Assembly (NCBI GenBank): GCA_013289955.1
Contig: JABCYZ010000001.1
Location: forward strand, 522,565 to 586,564
Length of the DNA: 64,000 nucleotides
From: Acidobacteriota bacterium
GTDB taxonomy: Bacteria; Acidobacteriota; Terriglobia; Acidiferrales; UBA7541
Direction of reading: 5' to 3'
The notes beneath the pieces are model-generated. The model was not told where the DNA came from and did no database searches. It saw nothing but the letters and a program-made list of their open reading frames with translations. Both the position numbers and the translations under genes were made by a program. This document shows, one piece after another, positions 8,640 through 17,309 of this stretch; positions within the stretch are counted from its first letter, which is position 1, and every line of letters starts with the position of its first letter.

Positions 8640-9751
8640 AGACAACGACCACGAAGAAGACGGAAATTGGCGAAGAAGTGAAGTTCGCCGTCGCGCGGGC
8701 CGCGGTTCCCTCGAAGATGACCGCCGCCGTGCTGTACGGCAGCGAAGATCTGCGCATCGAGATGATCGATGTGCCGCATCTCGCTGTCGACGAAGTGCTT
8801 CTCCGTGTCCGTCTGGCGCTGACCGACGGCACGGACCTGAAAGTCTGGAAGCGCGGCTACCACGCCAAAATGATTCAGCCCCCGGCTGTGTTTGGCCATG
8901 AAGTCGTAGGCGACATCGCCGCTGTCGGAAAGCGCGTGGACGCCCGCTGGCGCATTGGCATGCGCGTCGTCGCCGCGAATTCTGCACCCTGCTTACGCTG
9001 CTATCACTGCCGCCGCGGCCAGGAAAATCTTTGCGAGGATTTGCTCTTCAACAATGGCGCGTATGCCGAATACATGCGCATCCCCGGACGCATTGCGATG
9101 GAAAACATGCTGGAAGTGCCGCACTCCGTCGATGACGGAAGCGCCGCGCTCGTCGAGCCGCTCGCCTGCGTGCTTCGCGGCATTCATGAGATGGAAGTGC
9201 GGGCAGGCGATACCGCGGCCGTGATTGGCTGCGGGCCCATTGGGTTGACATTTGTCCGAATGCTTTCGCGGCGCGGCGTACGCGTGATTGCTCTGGCCCG
9301 CCGCTCCGCGCCGCTCGATGTAGCCCGCAGGCTCGGCGCGATTGCCACCATCAACGTGACGGAAACGCCGGACGTTGTCGCCGCCGTAAAGGTCTTGACC
9401 GACGATAAACGCGGTCCCGATTCGGTCGTCGAAGCCGCGGGCAATCCCGCGACCTGGCAACAAGCTCTGGCCATGATTCGCCGCGGCGGGGTGGTGAATT
9501 TCTTCAGCGGCTTGCCGTCGGGCACGAGCGTGGCGATCGATCCCGCCGGCATCCATTATTCCGAGATCAAGCTGATTTCGCCCTTTCACCATACGCCGCG
9601 CTTTATCCGCGAAGCTCTGGAAGCTATCCGCCGCGGCGATATCGTGGGGCAAGATTTCGTGACGGAGGAAATTCGCCTGTCCGATCTGCCGCAGGCCTTC
9701 GAGCGAATGAAAGCGCGCAGCGGCGAAATCAAACTGGCCGTGAGGCCGTGA
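8636..9751 (+). CDS. Medium-chain dehydrogenase with the catalytic cysteine replaced by aspartate
   Basis: A 371-residue paralogous-type zinc dehydrogenase. The structural zinc lobe is intact (CLRCYHCRRGQENLC), GHE is present, and the Rossmann motif is IGCGPIG. Aligned with its neighbour, the catalytic CGICGTD motif reads ALTDGTD, so the first zinc ligand Cys is Asp. The residue could still bind metal, or the activity may have changed. It has an N-terminal extension of about 25 residues rich in Thr and Lys. It is the last gene of the hpnG-coupled trio; 122 bases follow before hpnCD. Confidence 0.83.
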   Translation: MKTTTTKKTEIGEEVKFAVARAAVPSKMTAAVLYGSEDLRIEMIDVPHLAVDEVLLRVRLALTDGTDLKVWKRGYHAKMIQPPAVFGHEVVGDIAAVGKRVDARWRIGMRVVAANSAPCLRCYHCRRGQENLCEDLLFNNGAYAEYMRIPGRIAMENMLEVPHSVDDGSAALVEPLACVLRGIHEMEVRAGDTAAVIGCGPIGLTFVRMLSRRGVRVIALARRSAPLDVARRLGAIATINVTETPDVVAAVKVLTDDKRGPDSVVEAAGNPATWQQALAMIRRGGVVNFFSGLPSGTSVAIDPAGIHYSEIKLISPFHHTPRFIREALEAIRRGDIVGQDFVTEEIRLSDLPQAFERMKARSGEIKLAVRP

Positions 9752-9839
9752 CTTTGGAGTACGGCAGCCATGAGGCTGGCGTGCCAAAGAGCTTCGATCT
9801 AATTCTTTAGTGTCCACTTACCTTCTGTCTGTAGCTTTT

Positions 9840-9871
9840 GTCATTCCGAGCGAAGCGAGGAACCTGCTTTT
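9840..9871 (+). repeat. Short dispersed repeat, copy 1
   Basis: The sequence GTCATTCCGAGCGAAGCGAG followed by GAACCTGCTTTT closely matches the stretch at 19922-19954 (GTCATCCCAAGCGGAGCGAG and GGATCTGTTTTTT). Both lie in intergenic space. It sits directly before the hpnC-hpnD start, and the only ribosome-site-like bases (GCGAGGAA) for that gene lie inside it. Confidence 0.6.
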
Positions 9872-9873
9872 CT

Positions 9874-11820
9874 ATGCTGCGTCCTGGTGAACTGGAAATT
9901 GCCGAAAACGCTCCGGCGGACAACTGCTCGGCCGCAGAAGCACAGCAATACACGCGCTGGCTGGCCACGCATCACTACGAGAATTTCAACGTTGTCTCCT
10001 GGCTGCTCCCAAAAGATCTGCACCAGCATTTCTATAATGTCTACGCGTATTGCCGCTGGGCCGATGACCTCGGCGATGAAGTTCCCCAAAAAGAGCGCGC
10101 CCTCGAACTGCTCGACTGGTGGGAGCGCGAACTCGATTCTTGTTACGATGGCCGCCCGTCGCATCCCGTTTTTGTCGCGCTAGGCGAGACCGTCGGCTCA
10201 AAAGCCATTCCCAAGCAGCCGTTTGCCGATTTGTTGAGAGCCTTCCGTCAAGATCAAAACGTGAAGCGCCATCCATCCTGGGAATCGATGATCGGCTATT
10301 GCGTCTATTCCGCAAACCCCGTCGGACGCCTTGTGCTGTATCTTTGCGGCTACCGCGACGAAGAACGCCAGGCTTTGTCCGACGCCACGTGCACGGCGCT
10401 CCAGCTGGCGAATTTCTGGCAAGACGTCAGCCGCGACCTCGAGAAGGGCCGTATCTACATCCCGCTCGATGTCGCCGCTTTCCACGGCCTAACCGAGACC
10501 GACATCGTCGACCGCCGCTTCGACGAGCGTTACGTCAACCTGATGAAAGATTTGATCGCGCGCACCCGCGTTCTCTTTGCGCAAGGCGCACCGCTGGCAA
10601 AAATGGTCGGTGGCCGCCTGAGCGTCGACCTCGAAATGTTCAGCCGCGGCGGCGTAGCCGTTCTCGATGCCATTGAAGCGATGGGCTATGACACGCTCCA
10701 CCGCCGCCCCGCGATCAGCAAAGCCAAGCAGGTCACCCTCCTCGGCCGCTCCCTCTTAACGCATCTGGTCGCCAAGCCCATCCGCCCCGAATCCCAAAGC
10801 GGCGGTTTCGAGTACCTGACGCCCCAGCCCGCGGTGCCGTTCGTGGGGATCCCCGCCTCTGGCTCTTACGAGCAATGTCATCGCATCGCGCGCGCCGCCC
10901 ACAGCAATTTCTACTACGCCTTCTTCCTACTTCCCAAACAGCGCCGCGACGCTCTCGCCGCGCTCTATGCCTTTATGCGTTTAGTCGACGACGTCGCCGA
11001 CGAAGGCCACGATCTCGCTTCGAAGCAACGAGGCCTCGCAGACTGGCGCGCCGCGCTCGACGATGCCATCACCGGCCAGGTCCAACTCGTTGACGGCTCA
11101 GCCGCGCTCACGTCGGCAGCCCCGGCAGGTGCCGCCGAAGTCTTGCCCGCGCTCGTCGACACCATGCAGCGCTACAAAATGCCCGCGCGCTATCTCCACG
11201 ATCTTATCAGCGGCGCCGAAATGGACCTGACTCTGCGTTCCTACCCGACTTTCGACCGGCTCCGCGAATACTGCTACCGCGTTGCCGGAACGGTCGGCCT
11301 GACCTGCACGCACGTTTTCGGTTTCCACGATCCCCGCGCCCTCGATCTCGCCGAAAGACTCGGCCTAGCATTTCAGCTAACCAACATTATTCGCGACGTC
11401 CACGAGGACTACGCCGTAGGCCGCGTCTATCTCCCCGAAGAAGACCTGGCGCGCTACGGAGTTTCCCCGCAGGATTTTGGCAAGAGCGAAGCAACTTTGG
11501 GAGTCCGCGAACTCCTCCGTTTTGAAACAGACCGTGCCTGGCAATGTTATGAAGAAGGCGCCGCTCTTTTCGGCTTGATCGACCACGATAGCCGCGGGGC
11601 CCTCTGGCTGTTGGTACATACGTATAGCGCTTTGTTAGCCCGCATCGAGTCCCTCGATTTCGCCGTTTTTGGCGAACGGGTGCGTCTGTCGAAAGCGGAA
11701 AAAATGCTGTTCATCGCAAAGGCGCGCTTCGGCCGCCTCTCGGAAGAGAATATTGTTGAAAAGCGTAATCGTGATCGGCGGCGGGCTGGCGGGACTGGCA
11801 GCCAGCGTCGCGCTGGCTGA
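9874..11820 (+). CDS. hpnCD: Fused HpnC-HpnD, squalene-synthase-like two-domain protein
   Basis: A 648-residue protein joining two trans-isoprenyl diphosphate synthase domains that are usually separate genes. The first half (about residues 20-290) has WADDLGDE and FWQDVSRDLEKGR, typical of HpnC. The second half (about 335-620) has LVDDVADE and IIRDVHEDYAVGRVYLP, typical of HpnD. HpnD makes presqualene diphosphate from two farnesyl diphosphates, HpnC converts it to hydroxysqualene, and HpnE reduces that to squalene. A linker near residues 295-330 joins the halves. I chose the ATG at 9874; an earlier in-frame start at 9838 would translate the dispersed repeat. The last 20 or so codons run out of frame over the start of hpnE. 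Confidence 0.92.
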   Translation: MLRPGELEIAENAPADNCSAAEAQQYTRWLATHHYENFNVVSWLLPKDLHQHFYNVYAYCRWADDLGDEVPQKERALELLDWWERELDSCYDGRPSHPVFVALGETVGSKAIPKQPFADLLRAFRQDQNVKRHPSWESMIGYCVYSANPVGRLVLYLCGYRDEERQALSDATCTALQLANFWQDVSRDLEKGRIYIPLDVAAFHGLTETDIVDRRFDERYVNLMKDLIARTRVLFAQGAPLAKMVGGRLSVDLEMFSRGGVAVLDAIEAMGYDTLHRRPAISKAKQVTLLGRSLLTHLVAKPIRPESQSGGFEYLTPQPAVPFVGIPASGSYEQCHRIARAAHSNFYYAFFLLPKQRRDALAALYAFMRLVDDVADEGHDLASKQRGLADWRAALDDAITGQVQLVDGSAALTSAAPAGAAEVLPALVDTMQRYKMPARYLHDLISGAEMDLTLRSYPTFDRLREYCYRVAGTVGLTCTHVFGFHDPRALDLAERLGLAFQLTNIIRDVHEDYAVGRVYLPEEDLARYGVSPQDFGKSEATLGVRELLRFETDRAWQCYEEGAALFGLIDHDSRGALWLLVHTYSALLARIESLDFAVFGERVRLSKAEKMLFIAKARFGRLSEENIVEKRNRDRRRAGGTGSQRRAG

Positions 11821-13183
11821 AGCGGGCTGGCGCGTTCGTCTGTTTGAGCAGCGCCCGTTCCTCGGAGGACGCGCGGCTTCCTACGTCTTGCCCGACGGCG
11901 AGCACGTCGACAATTGCCAGCACGTCACCTTCGGATGCTGTACCAACCTCGCAGATTTCTACCGCCGCGTCGGCTCCGCCGGCAAGATCAAATTTTTCGA
12001 CCGCCTGGTACTTCTCGACCCCCAGGGCCGCCGCGGCGAGATGCACGCCGGCATCCTCCCCGCGCCCTTTCATATGACCGGATCGTTCCTCGCCTTTTCT
12101 CCCCTGGCTTTCAAAGACAAGCTCTCGATCGCCCGCGCCTTCTACGCCATCTTGGAAAGCGGCGGGCACCCGCCTGAGGTCGACGAACCCGGCGGAATTT
12201 CCATGCTCGAATGGCTTCACCGCCAGAAGCAGACTCCGGCGGCCATCTCCCGCTTCTGGCGCACGGTTCTCGTCAGCGCTCTTTCCGAGGAGCTCGATCG
12301 CATCGACGCCCGCTACGGCATCGACGTTTTCTGGAAAGCCGTTCTCTCCAATAAGACCGGCTACCGCATGGGCGTGCCCGCCGTCGCCCTCGGCGATCTC
12401 TACGAAGGCTGCCGCGCCGCCATCGAAGAGAAGGGCGGGCAAGTCGTCTTTCGCTCGCCCGTGCGGGGCCTGCGCATCGAAAACAAAAAGCTGCTCGCTG
12501 TGCTTTTCGACCAGGGCCGCGAAGAAACCGCCGATGCTTTCGTGTTGGCTGTTGCTCATCTCGCGCTTTCCGAGCTTTTACCCGAAGACGCCAAGCTCAT
12601 CGATAGCGGCCTCGCCAATCTCGACAGAATCGCGAACGCGCCCATCACCGGCGTACATTTCTGGTTCGACCGCCAAGTCATGAGAGAACCCTTCCTCAGT
12701 TTGCTCGACACCACCACACAATGGATCTTTAACAAATCCGCCCTCTATGCTGGCGCAAACGGCACAGGGCCCGCCCCGTCGGAGAGAGGCCAGTATCTGC
12801 AACTGGTCATCAGCGCCTCTTACGATTTTCTGCAAAAGCCGCGCCAGGAAATCATCGATCTCTGCCTCAAGGAAGTCCGCCACGCGCTGCCCGCTGCTCG
12901 CGAAGCGAACCTCCTGAAAGCCACCGTTATCAAAGAAGCCGCCGCCACATTTTCGCCGCAACCTGGCGTCGACCGTTGGCGTCCAACTCAACAGTCAACC
13001 ATCGGCGGCCTATTCCTCGCTGGCGATTGGACCGCAACCGGCTGGCCCGCCACCATGGAAGGGGCTGTTCGCAGTGGCTATCTTGCCGCGGAAGCGGTTT
13101 TGCGCTCGGCTGGAACGCCCAGACAATTTCTTCAGCCCGATTTGAAGCCTGACGGTCTGGCGGGTTTGTGGGTAAAAAGCTAG
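11756..13183 (+). CDS. hpnE: Hydroxysqualene dehydroxylase HpnE
   Basis: A 475-residue FAD-dependent amine-oxidase-type protein. The dinucleotide motif VIVIGGGLAGLAASVALAEA is at the very N-terminus, and LFLAGDWTATGWPATMEGAV near the C-terminus is the second FAD contact. HpnE completes squalene synthesis after HpnC and HpnD. The gene must start within the 3' end of hpnCD. The best start is TTG at 11756 (or 11753) with GGAAGAGAA just upstream, giving a 65-base overlap. No ATG is available in the right place. The gene ends 4 bases into a convergent small gene. Confidence 0.92.
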   Translation: MKSVIVIGGGLAGLAASVALAEAGWRVRLFEQRPFLGGRAASYVLPDGEHVDNCQHVTFGCCTNLADFYRRVGSAGKIKFFDRLVLLDPQGRRGEMHAGILPAPFHMTGSFLAFSPLAFKDKLSIARAFYAILESGGHPPEVDEPGGISMLEWLHRQKQTPAAISRFWRTVLVSALSEELDRIDARYGIDVFWKAVLSNKTGYRMGVPAVALGDLYEGCRAAIEEKGGQVVFRSPVRGLRIENKKLLAVLFDQGREETADAFVLAVAHLALSELLPEDAKLIDSGLANLDRIANAPITGVHFWFDRQVMREPFLSLLDTTTQWIFNKSALYAGANGTGPAPSERGQYLQLVISASYDFLQKPRQEIIDLCLKEVRHALPAAREANLLKATVIKEAAATFSPQPGVDRWRPTQQSTIGGLFLAGDWTATGWPATMEGAVRSGYLAAEAVLRSAGTPRQFLQPDLKPDGLAGLWVKS

Positions 13184-13467
13184 GACCGCGTTGGATGCCC
13201 GGGAAGCGTAAGTTCCTCGAATCGTTTGTCGAGCGCCAGGTGTTCCTCGGAGTTGCTTTGCCGGAACGCCTCGTATGCTTTTCTGGTTTCCCGGAAATCG
13301 CAAGTTACAAGGGTGCGCTCGCCGAATGGATCGCGCCGAAGGAGAGTTCGCTGCTGCGCGGAATCACGCCGGAACAACTGAGCCCAATTGCCGGACGGCC
13401 CGTATACGCTTTCAAACCGTTCGTCACATCCCCGCTTGACATCGAACTCCCAGAGGACTAAAAACAT
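13180..13467 (-). CDS. Small ABM-fold (antibiotic biosynthesis monooxygenase-like) protein
   Basis: A 95-residue protein with the compact dimeric ferredoxin-like pattern: MFLVLWEFDVKRGCDERFE, then YGPSGNWAQLFRR, then a second half with TRKAYEAFRQSNSEEHLALD. Members include cofactor-free monooxygenases and many of unknown function. I use the ATG at 13467, which has AGGAG 11 bases upstream; a longer frame to 13614 shows no family resemblance. It converges with hpnE and overlaps its stop. Confidence 0.75.
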   Translation of the reverse strand: MFLVLWEFDVKRGCDERFESVYGPSGNWAQLFRRDSAQQRTLLRRDPFGERTLVTCDFRETRKAYEAFRQSNSEEHLALDKRFEELTLPGHPTRS

Positions 13468-13645
13468 AGATGTCCCATCTCCTGCTTGGACGTAGCCAAT
13501 CCTGTTCTGAACCTCTGGTAAAGATTGTGCTGTGGGCCGAGTGTAGCAATCCGGTCGGATACATACCACGGTTAGAGTGCGTACCAACGCGGAAGTCTGG
13601 TGAGTTGTAGTCACAGTCCGGCATTGTGTCCGGACGGAGGCGTTT

Positions 13646-14116
13646 GTGGATCGTAAGTACGGCCATCGCGGCTATCGCGACACGGAAAAAGGCGAAAAAC
13701 GAGAAAAGCACGACCGCAAGCCGCCACAAGGCGGTCCGCGGTCGGATCAGTTTGGTCCGCGCACCCCGCGCATGGTCGGCACGGTCACGCGCGGCCGATG
13801 TTCTAACTGCGGCGCGGTTCTGACGGCAGGCTTCGACCCCAACGGTAAATGTCCCAAGTGCCAGTTCGAGCTTCACAGCTGCAAGCAATGCCGATTCTTC
13901 GATTCCGGGGCGCAATTTGAGTGCACGCAGCCTATCCCCGAACGTATCACTCCCAAAGACTCGAGGAACGACTGCAAATTCTATGAATTCAGAATGACCA
14001 TCGAGAAAGATACCGCTCCCACCTCTTACGCCCAACCCGCCCAGGTGGCGGCCGCCGCTCCCCCGCCGCGCACCAACGACGCCCGTCAGGCCTTCGAGGA
14101 TCTTTTCAAAAAGTAG
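13646..14116 (+). CDS. Cysteine-rich zinc-ribbon protein
   Basis: A 156-residue protein starting at GTG behind GGACGGAGG. The first 45 residues are charged and Gly/Arg-rich. The middle has four cysteine pairs or near-pairs (CSNC, CPKC, CKQC, then single cysteines in FECTQP and DCKFYEF), so at least one, perhaps two, zinc sites are likely. The tail is Ala/Pro-rich and ends in an acidic-basic helix (ARQAFEDLFKK). I cannot name the function. It stands alone, divergent from the ABM-fold gene. Confidence 0.75.
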   Translation: MDRKYGHRGYRDTEKGEKREKHDRKPPQGGPRSDQFGPRTPRMVGTVTRGRCSNCGAVLTAGFDPNGKCPKCQFELHSCKQCRFFDSGAQFECTQPIPERITPKDSRNDCKFYEFRMTIEKDTAPTSYAQPAQVAAAAPPPRTNDARQAFEDLFKK

Positions 14117-14363
14117 TTCGCGCTGTATGGCGGTCGCCGCCCCGTCCTAATGGATTCTCTATCCCGCTAATCCCCGAGTCTCTCCGGTTTTTTATCTGAT
14201 GCTCCCCTGACAATAAATTTTAACGATATTCCCGATGCAAAGGTTTCGTTGGCCTTCTCCTTCAGCCGCTTTCACAATGCCCTCACACGGAGTCCCTCAA
14301 TCGAACTCCGCGAGCTTTTCTAGGTAAGGTCAGACGGCCCGGCAAACTTCGGGAGGATCAAAC

Positions 14364-14687
14364 ATGAAGAAGCGCATTCTGCTTTTTATTTCCGTCCTTT
14401 TCCTCTTCGCCATGCCTCTTCTCGCCCAGGACGACAGTCATTCGAAGAAGACCACCAATTGCTCCGGTACCATCAGTCAGGACGGGCTGAGCTTTGTCAG
14501 CGACAAGGATCATCGCACCTGGAAGATCGCCAACCCTGGGGCTCTGCGCGACATGGAAGGCCATCATGCCAAGCTCGTCTACCGTCTCACTTCCAATGCC
14601 GGTGAAATTTTCGTGACTTCTGCCTCGATCGTCCAGGAACAGCCTACCGTCGCCCGCAATCCCGGCGATTCCTCTTTCCGCCCTTAA
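14364..14687 (+). CDS. Small secreted protein, DUF5818-like
   Basis: A 107-residue protein with a clear signal peptide (KKRILLFISVLFLFAMPLLA then QDD). The mature part is a small beta-rich domain with a pattern common in acidobacterial exported proteins: CSGTISQDGLSFVSDKDHRTW, WKIANPGALRDMEGHH, then VTSASIV. The ribosome site GGGAGGATC precedes the ATG. The role is unknown. The family name is given from pattern memory and was not searched. Confidence 0.72.
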   Translation: MKKRILLFISVLFLFAMPLLAQDDSHSKKTTNCSGTISQDGLSFVSDKDHRTWKIANPGALRDMEGHHAKLVYRLTSNAGEIFVTSASIVQEQPTVARNPGDSSFRP

Positions 14688-15204
14688 TGGGACCTTGGCC
14701 CGGCGAAATCCCCGCTGGTTCTTCGTCTCAGATGCGACGTCCGGCCGTGCGCATTCTGCAAGTCGTTTGTTCCCGTGACCGCTGGTTTTCCGCAGTAAAA
14801 AGTAAATCGAGCAAGTTACCTCGAGGGGCCTCGAGGACTGCAAATGATTGCGCCGCTCGCGCCAGGGATTGATCAGGTACTCTAAAATACGCGAAAGTCG
14901 GCCATCGCATTTGACCCTCCCCTTCGCGCGAAAGCACTGCGCAACAAATTTCGCCTCGCCGGGTTGTTCGAGAGTGCGTTCAATCCATCGAACGAAGATG
15001 GGCGACACCGGCGCGGGAGTCCGATTCCTGTTCTAGGGGACTGGCAACCCTCGGGGCGTCAATCCCATCTGTTTGTTTAGCAACTGCAGGATAGCTGGTA
15101 CGTAGCTGGAGTCGGTAGAGTACGCACTTGCTGCCGCTGGGGCACTCCCTGCTCTGTCCCTCGCTTACTGCGCGGGTGTGTTTTGTCTCGAGGGCAGGCA
15201 CGTC
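14688..15204. other. Intergenic stretch without a recognisable gene
   Basis: About 517 bases. Short open frames exist on both strands but none has a ribosome site or a plausible protein composition. I see no tRNA or clear hairpin. Confidence 0.55.
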
Positions 15205-16548
15205 ATGAACGGAAAACTTTCTTGGCTTCTTTCTATTTTTTGTGCGGGTTTTTTCGCTGCTCCGACATTCGCGCAGTGCAAGAACCAGCAAGACCGGGCC
15301 TGCTGGAGTCTTCAATATATTCTTTATGCGGCGGAAACCGATTTTCGTGAGTTTCGCGTCGGTACACCGCTGAAGCCTGGCGATCCCAAGATCACACCTC
15401 CCCATCCGGACCTTTCGGTGGGCGCAATCCACGTGCCCTGTCATACAGATCTCTGGTTAAAAAGCGAAGTGGCCGTATACATGTGCTCCGCGGAGCTTCC
15501 AGACCAGGAAGCGGAGGAGTGGTACGCCAAGACGATGGCCGACCTTCATGAGCTGCAGTATTTGTGGCAGTTCAAGAGTGAGTCGCCTGGAGCCGATCAT
15601 TATGTCGACGCGGGGCCGCAGGGTTGCGAACTCGCCCAGGTGGAAACAACCAGCTACGGCGGAAATCACGTGGAAGATCCTTACATCGTAGACGGGCCTT
15701 ACCTCGGGCAGTGCCCCTTGCATCTGCAAATTGTTCGGCGGGCTGACGGCACGGCGAGGATTTCTTTTTGGGTAAACTCGTCAGCGAACCTGGCGCGTAG
15801 TCCGGGGCCGCCGTCGAGATCCCTCGAGCTGTCGGCATTGGCCAAGTCGGAAGCACCGCAGCCGCGCGCAGGTTCGGCCCCGGCAGAGACACCCCGGCCC
15901 GCGGCAACCACTGCGCCAGCACCTGCTGCGCCAGCACCTGCTGCGCCGACAACTACAGATAACTTGCACGTTGAGCCTGCCGTGGGGAATTCCGGAGAGC
16001 GCTCCTTGAAAAAGTACGGCGACTGCGACGATCTGTGCCAGGGTCTCAAGAAGGTACTGGAAAACCGCGCCAGTTCGTTCCGGCAACTAGGGGGCAGGAG
16101 CAGAACCTCCCTGCCTTCCAGAAGCGCCTCACTTGAGGATACGGTCAAACTCTCCGGGGCAGCGAGCTGCTTGCTCCATGAGGAGCGTTCCCTGGGCACA
16201 GGATCCTCCAGAAGAGAGGGAGCCGTCTCGGGCGCCTATTTCGCACCAGTTTCCACGGAGAGCGCCAAGGCGACTTCGTCGCGGGCAGCTGGCAGGCCAC
16301 GAACGCAGTACGTTTGCTACTGGCCGCAAGATTCGGAGGCGGCCGCGGAAAGTGAATTTCTTGATCTCGTAGGGTTGCTGCGGTTGCTGATACCTTCCAG
16401 CTGGTTGACAGAACAGAGCGTCGAGGCCGACGAACTTTCAGGCGCGCAGATGACGGTCTGGTCCGCTCGGGATTCCAAGCATCGGTCCGCCATCGGGCTG
16501 TACCTGAACGGCAGATCCGTGGGCTTGCATATTTCTGCGGGGGAGTAG
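15205..16548 (+). CDS. Secreted protein of unknown function with an Ala/Pro linker
   Basis: A 447-residue exported protein: signal peptide LSWLLSIFCAGFFAAPTFA, then Cys-containing mature sequence. The N-terminal domain (about residues 25-200) has several cysteines and a HVEDPYIVDGPYLGQC segment. A low-complexity linker (APAPAAPAPAAP) lies near residue 240, followed by a second domain of about 180 residues. I chose the ATG at 15205, because an in-frame GTG nine codons earlier would bury the signal peptide. No family is recognised. Confidence 0.68.
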   Translation: MNGKLSWLLSIFCAGFFAAPTFAQCKNQQDRACWSLQYILYAAETDFREFRVGTPLKPGDPKITPPHPDLSVGAIHVPCHTDLWLKSEVAVYMCSAELPDQEAEEWYAKTMADLHELQYLWQFKSESPGADHYVDAGPQGCELAQVETTSYGGNHVEDPYIVDGPYLGQCPLHLQIVRRADGTARISFWVNSSANLARSPGPPSRSLELSALAKSEAPQPRAGSAPAETPRPAATTAPAPAAPAPAAPTTTDNLHVEPAVGNSGERSLKKYGDCDDLCQGLKKVLENRASSFRQLGGRSRTSLPSRSASLEDTVKLSGAASCLLHEERSLGTGSSRREGAVSGAYFAPVSTESAKATSSRAAGRPRTQYVCYWPQDSEAAAESEFLDLVGLLRLLIPSSWLTEQSVEADELSGAQMTVWSARDSKHRSAIGLYLNGRSVGLHISAGE

Positions 16549-16783
16549 GGACCACTTCAACCCGCCAAGAGAGACGGCCGGGACTTTCAGGCCCTGTTCG
16601 ATACGCCCTATCTTGTCTGGTTATATCAGAGGACGACGCTATTAACTCCGGGCAGGTAGTCGGAATCTGAACCACTTCCCAGATTTCGGATGAATACATC
16701 CTTCCAGACTCAGGCTAATATCTGACAGGACTCTGCTCCACTCTCCGGATGCACGGGGGGAGCATCAACTCTCCGAGGCGTTT

Positions 16784-17182
16784 ATGGATGAGCCTGTCAA
16801 CGTCGTCCTCAAGTTCGAACGTGCTATCAATTCACACGACGCGGGTGCCGTTTGCTCGCTACTCGCACCCGATTCCGTTTTCCTCGATTCCTTGGGTAAT
16901 CGCATTGAGGATGCCGCCAAGATGCGCCCCGCATGGGAAGGCTATTTCAAAATGGTGCCGGATTATACGATTTCGCATTCCGAAATCTTGGCGGGCGGGG
17001 ATTCCGTGGCAGTGTTTGGCACTGCCCATGGCACATTTTCGAAAGACGGCAAGCTCTCGAAAGAGGACTTCTTCAAAATTCCCGCGGCTTGGCGGGCCGT
17101 CGTGAAGGACGGGAGGATTGCGCTATGGCAGATCTTCGCCGACAACGAGCCTTTACGGATCGTCATGCGGAGGCATTCCTAA
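16784..17182 (+). CDS. SnoaL/NTF2-like small protein
   Basis: A 132-residue cone-shaped alpha+beta-barrel protein by pattern: VNVVLKFERAINSHDAGAVCSLLAPD, then VFLDSLGNR, then WEGYFKMVPDYTIS, and a final beta sheet (FFKIPAAWRAVVKDGRIALWQIFADN). The family includes ketosteroid-isomerase-like enzymes and stress proteins of unknown substrate. It stands between two secreted-protein genes; no operon partner is clear. Confidence 0.75.
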   Translation: MDEPVNVVLKFERAINSHDAGAVCSLLAPDSVFLDSLGNRIEDAAKMRPAWEGYFKMVPDYTISHSEILAGGDSVAVFGTAHGTFSKDGKLSKEDFFKIPAAWRAVVKDGRIALWQIFADNEPLRIVMRRHS

Positions 17183-17309
17183 GGATAGGAAGCGGCGAAC
17201 ATTCGGAGAGTCGTATTTCCGAAAATTGACCGTCCACCACTGTTCATCACCTCGCAAAAACTCCCTCCCCGGTGCATACTGTTACGCTTTTCTTCCCAAG
17301 GAGCTGATG

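Noticed and set aside
9838..9873. In-frame ATG-like start at 9838 for hpnC-hpnD
   Set aside because: It would translate a dispersed repeat; the ATG at 9874 is the better start.
14358..15008. Minus-strand frame between 14358 and 15008
   Set aside because: It runs antisense through the DUF5818-like gene and then through non-coding sequence; the composition is shadow-like.
15900..15960. Short tandem repeat coding APAPAAP
   Set aside because: Two copies of a low-complexity linker inside a coding region; nothing beyond a flexible hinge.
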